From Thermoanaerobaculia bacterium (GTDB lineage Bacteria > Acidobacteriota > Thermoanaerobaculia > Gp7-AA8): DNA of 9,598 nt. The stretch lies in the NCBI GenBank assembly GCA_023700825.1, contig JAMPYE010000143.1, positions 1 to 9,598 of the forward strand, written 5' to 3'. This document shows positions 6,940 to 9,598 of the stretch, piece by piece. Within the stretch, counting starts at the first letter, position 1, and each line of letters begins with the position of its first letter. Under the pieces are notes generated by a model. It saw only the letters and a program-made list of their open reading frames with translations, searched no databases and was not told the origin of the DNA. Made by a program: the position numbers and the translations under genes.

Positions 6940-8145
6940 TTACCGACTGTTCCAGGCTTCGATGCCTTTTCGCAGGATCTCGATCGCGTTGCGGAGATCG
7001 TTCTCCACGAGCACGTACGCGATGCGCGCCTCGTCTCTTCCGAGTCCCGGCGTGAGATAGAAGCCGGGAGCAGGGGCGAGCATCACGGTGGCGCCGTCGA
7101 CTTCGAAGGTCGAAACGAGCCAGCGGGAGAAGGCGAGCGAGTCTCCGACCGGGAGGCGCGCGATGAAGTAGAAGGCACCCTGGGGCAGCTGCAACTCCAC
7201 GCCGGGGATCGACGTGAGGCCCTCGAACAGAATGTCGCGGCGCTTCCCGTACTCCGCGACGATCCCCCGCATGTAATCGGCCGGCAGCTCCGCGATCCCT
7301 TCGAGCATTCGCTGTTCGATCGTCGGCGACGACAGCCGGCCCTCGGCCATTCGTCCCGTCGCGGCGATGACGTCGGCGTTCCTGGTCGCGATACATCCCA
7401 GCCGCATCCCGCAGGCGCTGTAGCGCTTGGATACGCTGTCGGCGACGACGATTGTGTCGTCGAAGCCCTCGAGGCTCAGCGAGCTCCAGGGCTTCCGCCC
7501 GTCATAGACGAACTCGCGGTAAACCTCGTCGACGATGAGGAAGAGCCCGCGCCGGCGGCAGACTTCCGCGATCCCCCGGATCTCCTCGGGGGTCGACACG
7601 GTCCCCGTCGGATTGTTCGGATTGCAGAGCATCGCGAAGCGAGTGCGATCGGTGATCGCGCGTTCCCAGGCTTCGGGCGGAGGGAGCTTGAAGCCGTCCT
7701 CGACGTGCGTGCGGAGCGGCCGCAGCGTGATGCCGCCGATCGCGGCGAAGTTGCGGACGTTCGCGTACATCGGCTCCACGATGAGCGCCTCGTCACCGTC
7801 GTCGCCGCACGCGAGCATCGCGAAGAGGAGCGCCTCGGAGCCGCCCGTCGTCATCATCAACTGGCCGTGCTCCAGGGCGACGCCGAGCCCGCGGTAGTAG
7901 TCGCGCATGACCGAGCGCACGGCCTCCGTGCCGCGCGCCGGCGTGTAGGCGACAATTCGGTCGGCAGAGGCCCTGCGGCGAATGCACTCGGGAGTTTCGA
8001 TGTCGGGCTGGCCGATGTTGAGGTGGTAAATGCGCACGCCGCGCGCCTTCGCCGTATTCGCGTCACCCTCGAGCAGGCGGATCGCGGAGTGGGGGACGTT
8101 CAGGGCGCGCCGCGAGATCGCGGGCTTTGTGGTTGCGGTCGTCAT
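6940..8145 (-). CDS. PLP-dependent class I/II aminotransferase
   Basis: A 401-aa fold-type I enzyme that moves an amino group from an amino acid to a 2-oxoacid in the cytoplasm, of the aspartate aminotransferase-like group. Recognisable elements in order: LNIGQPDIETP (42-52), the substrate-loop region; YTPARGTEAVR (67-77); TTGGSEALLFAM (99-110), which binds the cofactor phosphate; NPNNPTG (175-181); DEVY (206-209), where the aspartate contacts the pyridine nitrogen; SVSKRYSACGMRLG (237-250), with K240 the Schiff-base lysine; and R374 in EARIAYV, matching the arginine that binds the substrate carboxylate. Length is normal. AGGAA six bases before the ATG supports the start. Substrate preference cannot be read from sequence, so I give no symbol. 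It follows the HIT gene on the same strand, but a 208-base structured gap and its own possible promoter argue against simple co-transcription. Confidence 0.92.
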   Translation of the reverse strand: MTTATTKPAISRRALNVPHSAIRLLEGDANTAKARGVRIYHLNIGQPDIETPECIRRRASADRIVAYTPARGTEAVRSVMRDYYRGLGVALEHGQLMMTTGGSEALLFAMLACGDDGDEALIVEPMYANVRNFAAIGGITLRPLRTHVEDGFKLPPPEAWERAITDRTRFAMLCNPNNPTGTVSTPEEIRGIAEVCRRRGLFLIVDEVYREFVYDGRKPWSSLSLEGFDDTIVVADSVSKRYSACGMRLGCIATRNADVIAATGRMAEGRLSSPTIEQRMLEGIAELPADYMRGIVAEYGKRRDILFEGLTSIPGVELQLPQGAFYFIARLPVGDSLAFSRWLVSTFEVDGATVMLAPAPGFYLTPGLGRDEARIAYVLVENDLRNAIEILRKGIEAWNSR

Positions 8146-8196
8146 TCGAGTTTCCTGAGGCCGGAGTCGGATTCCGGCTGGCTAACACGGCAGGGG

Positions 8197-8225
8197 AGTC
8201 TAACGTTCCCGATGTGGAGTTCGAA
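8197..8225 (-). promoter_or_regulatory. Possible promoter of the aminotransferase gene
   Basis: On the minus strand TAGACT (8202 to 8197, 4 of 6 with the -10 consensus) lies 17 bases downstream of TTCGAA (8225 to 8220, only 3 of 6 with the -35). The surrounding decamer GTTAGACTCC is identical to that over the -10 of the peptidase promoter. Transcription would start near 8190, giving a leader of about 45 bases with the AGGAA site. The -35 would lie inside the end of the inverted repeat at 8212-8349. Weak by itself; the shared decamer is the main support. Confidence 0.35.
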
Positions 8226-8349
8226 AGTGAAGCTTTCGCTCTTCCTTGCCGAAGCGGAGCTTCGGCTCGGGTTGCGCGAGCCGATCGAGGGAGCGGAAGC
8301 TGCGGCTTCCGCCGAGGAAGGGCGAGAGCCTCGCTTTCGCACTCCACAT
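8212..8349. repeat. 138-bp imperfect inverted repeat with nested hairpins (REP/MITE-like element)
   Basis: The ends ATGTGGAGT (8212-8220) and ACTCCACAT (8341-8349) are perfect inverted repeats, and pairing continues inward through CGAAAG/CTTTCG and most of about 55 further bases per arm, at roughly three quarters identity with a small indel. Each arm also folds alone. Left arm: CGAAAG/CTTTCG (8222-8238) and GCCGAAG/CTTCGGC (8248-8266). Right arm: GCGGAAGC/GCTTCCGC (8293-8312) and GCGAGAG/CTTTCGC (8322-8340, one G-U). The element starts four bases after the HIT stop codon and fills most of the gap to the aminotransferase gene. It encodes no plausible protein. I see no clear target-site duplication. 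A dispersed non-autonomous element, or a structure protecting or ending the HIT transcript, are both possible. Confidence 0.7.
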
Positions 8350-8353
8350 GGGG

Positions 8354-8782
8354 CTACGCGAGCTCGGCGAGGATTCGTTTCCGCAACGCTTCCACGAACA
8401 CGGCCTTCTCCTCCGCGGTCGCCTCGTGCTTCGTCTTTCCGTCGATGACGGCGAAGACCTGCTCCCGGGTCATCGTCCGGCTGACCGGGTAGATGTGGAT
8501 GTGGAGGTGGGGGACCATGAGGCCGAGTTTCATGAGGATCGCCCGGTCGGCGCCCGTCGTCGCCAGGACCGCGGCCTCGACGCGCTGGAAGGCCCGGGCG
8601 ACCCGCGCCCACTCGCCGGCGGGAAGCTCCGAGCTGTTCTCGACGTGGCGTTTCGCGACGACGACGGTGTGCCCGAGGGTGGCCCAGGCCTCGTGGAGCA
8701 GGACGAGTACGTCGTCGTCCTCGAAGAGAATATCCGCCGCGCTCTCGCGCGTTGTCAGCAGGTCGCAGAAAATGCAGTTCAT
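8354..8782 (-). CDS. HIT-family nucleotide hydrolase/transferase
   Basis: A 142-aa cytoplasmic protein of the histidine triad superfamily, whose members hydrolyse or transfer nucleoside monophosphates from substrates such as dinucleoside polyphosphates or phosphoramidates. The triad HLHIHIYP is at residues 92-99, with H94 the expected nucleophile. CIFC at 3-6 with H38 or H46 is the usual N-terminal zinc site of many bacterial HIT proteins, and LGHTVVVAKRH (36-46) is the conserved strand before the helix. I chose the ATG at 8782 because MNCIFC is the normal family N-terminus. The frame extends to a TTG at 8872, but those 30 residues are low-complexity, lack homology that I recognise and would make the protein too long. 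A weak GGGA lies nine bases upstream. The gene is divergent from ettA. The exact substrate cannot be told. Confidence 0.9.
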   Translation of the reverse strand: MNCIFCDLLTTRESAADILFEDDDVLVLLHEAWATLGHTVVVAKRHVENSSELPAGEWARVARAFQRVEAAVLATTGADRAILMKLGLMVPHLHIHIYPVSRTMTREQVFAVIDGKTKHEATAEEKAVFVEALRKRILAELA

Positions 8783-8902
8783 TCGGTGGTGTCCCGGGGC
8801 TGTTTCCAGCGAAAAATCCGTCAATCCGTTTTCGATCCGGTCGCCGACCCCATCCGCACCGATCCGGGCCAAATGGAAGACTCGACACTCAGCACTGCTT
8901 GT

Positions 8903-8930
8903 CTAACAACTAACAACTGAAAACTAACAA
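8903..8930 (+). repeat. Heptad repeat (CTAACAA) in the ettA leader
   Basis: Four consecutive heptads lie at 8903-8909, 8910-8916, 8917-8923 and 8924-8930: CTAACAA, CTAACAA, CTGAAAA, CTAACAA, followed by CTCCT and the ATG at 8936. The tract is AC-rich, probably unstructured, and contrasts sharply with the GC-rich surroundings. No Shine-Dalgarno sequence lies between it and the start codon. It could aid ribosome loading without a Shine-Dalgarno sequence, or be a simple repeat prone to copy-number change. Confidence 0.75.
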
Positions 8931-8935
8931 CTCCT

Positions 8936-9598
8936 ATGGCAAACGTCGAACCGAACAAGATCATCTACTCCATGATTGGAGTGGGCAAGTATTACGACAA
9001 GAAGCCCGTCCTCAAGGACATCTATCTCTCGTACTTCTACGGAGCGAAGATCGGCGTTCTCGGCCTCAACGGCTCGGGTAAGAGCTCGCTCCTGAAGATC
9101 ATGGCGGGGATCGACAAGAGCTTCGTCGGCGAAACGACCTGCTCGCCGGGGTACACGATCGGCTACCTCGAGCAGGAGCCGAAGCTCGACGAGACGCTGA
9201 CGGTGAGGGAGGTCGTCCAGCAGGGAGTGCAGGAACTGGTCGATCTTCTCCGCGAGTACGACGAGATCAACGACAAGTTCGCCGATCCCGACGTCGACAT
9301 GGACAAGCTGCTCGAGCGCCAGGGGAAAGTGCAGGACCGTCTCGAGGCCATGCATGGCTGGGATCTCGACGCCCGTCTCGACATGGCGATGGACGCGCTG
9401 CGCTGCCCTCCGGCCGACACGCTGGTGAAGAGCATCTCGGGCGGTGAGAAGCGGCGCGTCGCGCTCTGCCGGCTGTTGCTCCAGAAGCCCGACATCCTCC
9501 TTCTCGACGAGCCGACGAACCATCTCGACGCCGAGTCGGTCGCCTGGCTCGAGCATCACCTCCAGCAGTACGAGGGGACGGTCATTGCCGTCACGCAC
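8936..9598 (+). CDS. ettA: EttA, ABC-F energy-dependent translational throttle (N-terminal 221 residues; 3' end outside window)
   Basis: ABC-F ATPases lack membrane domains. EttA binds the ribosomal E site and gates the first elongation step according to the ATP/ADP ratio. The visible part covers the first ATPase domain: GLNGSGKSS (43-51) is Walker A, SISGGEKRRVALCRLLL (166-182) is the ABC signature, and ILLLDEPTNHLD (187-198) is Walker B with catalytic E192, matching E188 of E. coli EttA. The insert between Walker A and the signature (about 95-145, with ADPDVDMDKL) is the EttA 'arm' that contacts the L1 stalk. The N-terminus (IIYSMIGVGKYY) also fits EttA rather than Uup or other ABC-F members. 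The full protein should be about 555 residues; the linker and second ATPase domain lie beyond the window. The start has no Shine-Dalgarno sequence and follows a heptad repeat. Confidence 0.95.
   Translation, partial: MANVEPNKIIYSMIGVGKYYDKKPVLKDIYLSYFYGAKIGVLGLNGSGKSSLLKIMAGIDKSFVGETTCSPGYTIGYLEQEPKLDETLTVREVVQQGVQELVDLLREYDEINDKFADPDVDMDKLLERQGKVQDRLEAMHGWDLDARLDMAMDALRCPPADTLVKSISGGEKRRVALCRLLLQKPDILLLDEPTNHLDAESVAWLEHHLQQYEGTVIAVTH

Noticed and set aside
6616..8448. 610-codon plus-strand ORF opposite the membrane-protein and aminotransferase genes
   Set aside because: It is antisense to two well-supported genes, rich in R, A, E and G with no domain, and crosses the inverted repeat; a typical shadow in GC-rich DNA.
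8882..8909. Sigma70 promoter for ettA using TCGACA (8882-8887) as -35
   Set aside because: The -35 matches 5 of 6, but the best -10 at a 16-base spacing (TAACAA) matches only 3 of 6 and lies within the heptad repeat.
8924..9598. 224-codon minus-strand ORF at the window end
   Set aside because: It is the antisense of ettA, whose Walker A, signature and Walker B motifs are clear on the plus strand.

Overview
The window is GC-rich bacterial DNA with dense, mostly Shine-Dalgarno-preceded genes. The mix of genes suggests an environmental Gram-negative bacterium, perhaps Acidobacteriota or a similar phylum: a secreted protein with Ig/PKD-like repeats, a membrane-anchored gluzincin peptidase with TPR-like helices, a BamE/SmpA-like protein, a GT-C-like membrane protein and EttA. 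The phylum is a guess from gene style; no rRNA or other phylogenetic marker is present. I see no tRNA, rRNA, CRISPR array, transposase or phage gene.

Layout. (1) 2-1660, plus strand: the 3' end of a large secreted repeat protein, closed by a textbook intrinsic terminator (1685-1714). (2) 1661-1989: a non-coding gap holding that terminator, a GC hairpin and a sigma70-like promoter. (3) 1990-5131, plus strand: a two-gene operon of an 892-aa membrane-tethered zinc metallopeptidase and a 149-aa two-helix protein with a BamE/SmpA-like C-terminal domain. (4) 5145-6827, minus strand, convergent: a 560-aa polytopic membrane protein, probably GT-C-like. (5) 6940-8145, minus strand: a class I PLP aminotransferase. 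(6) 8146-8353: a gap dominated by a 138-bp imperfect inverted repeat with nested hairpins. (7) 8354-8782, minus strand: a HIT-family protein. (8) 8936 to the window end, plus strand, divergent from the HIT gene: the first 221 codons of the ABC-F translation factor EttA, preceded by an unusual heptad-repeat leader without a Shine-Dalgarno sequence.

Functionally the window is a patchwork. The only convincing functional unit is the peptidase/BamE-like pair, where the second gene's ribosome binding site overlaps the first gene's stop codon; both proteins are predicted to place their main domain in the periplasm. The aminotransferase, HIT protein and EttA are housekeeping genes. The least explained parts are the structured repeat at 8212-8349, the CTAACAA leader of ettA, a promoter-like decamer (GTTAGACTCC) shared by two genes, and the uncharacterised peptidase operon.
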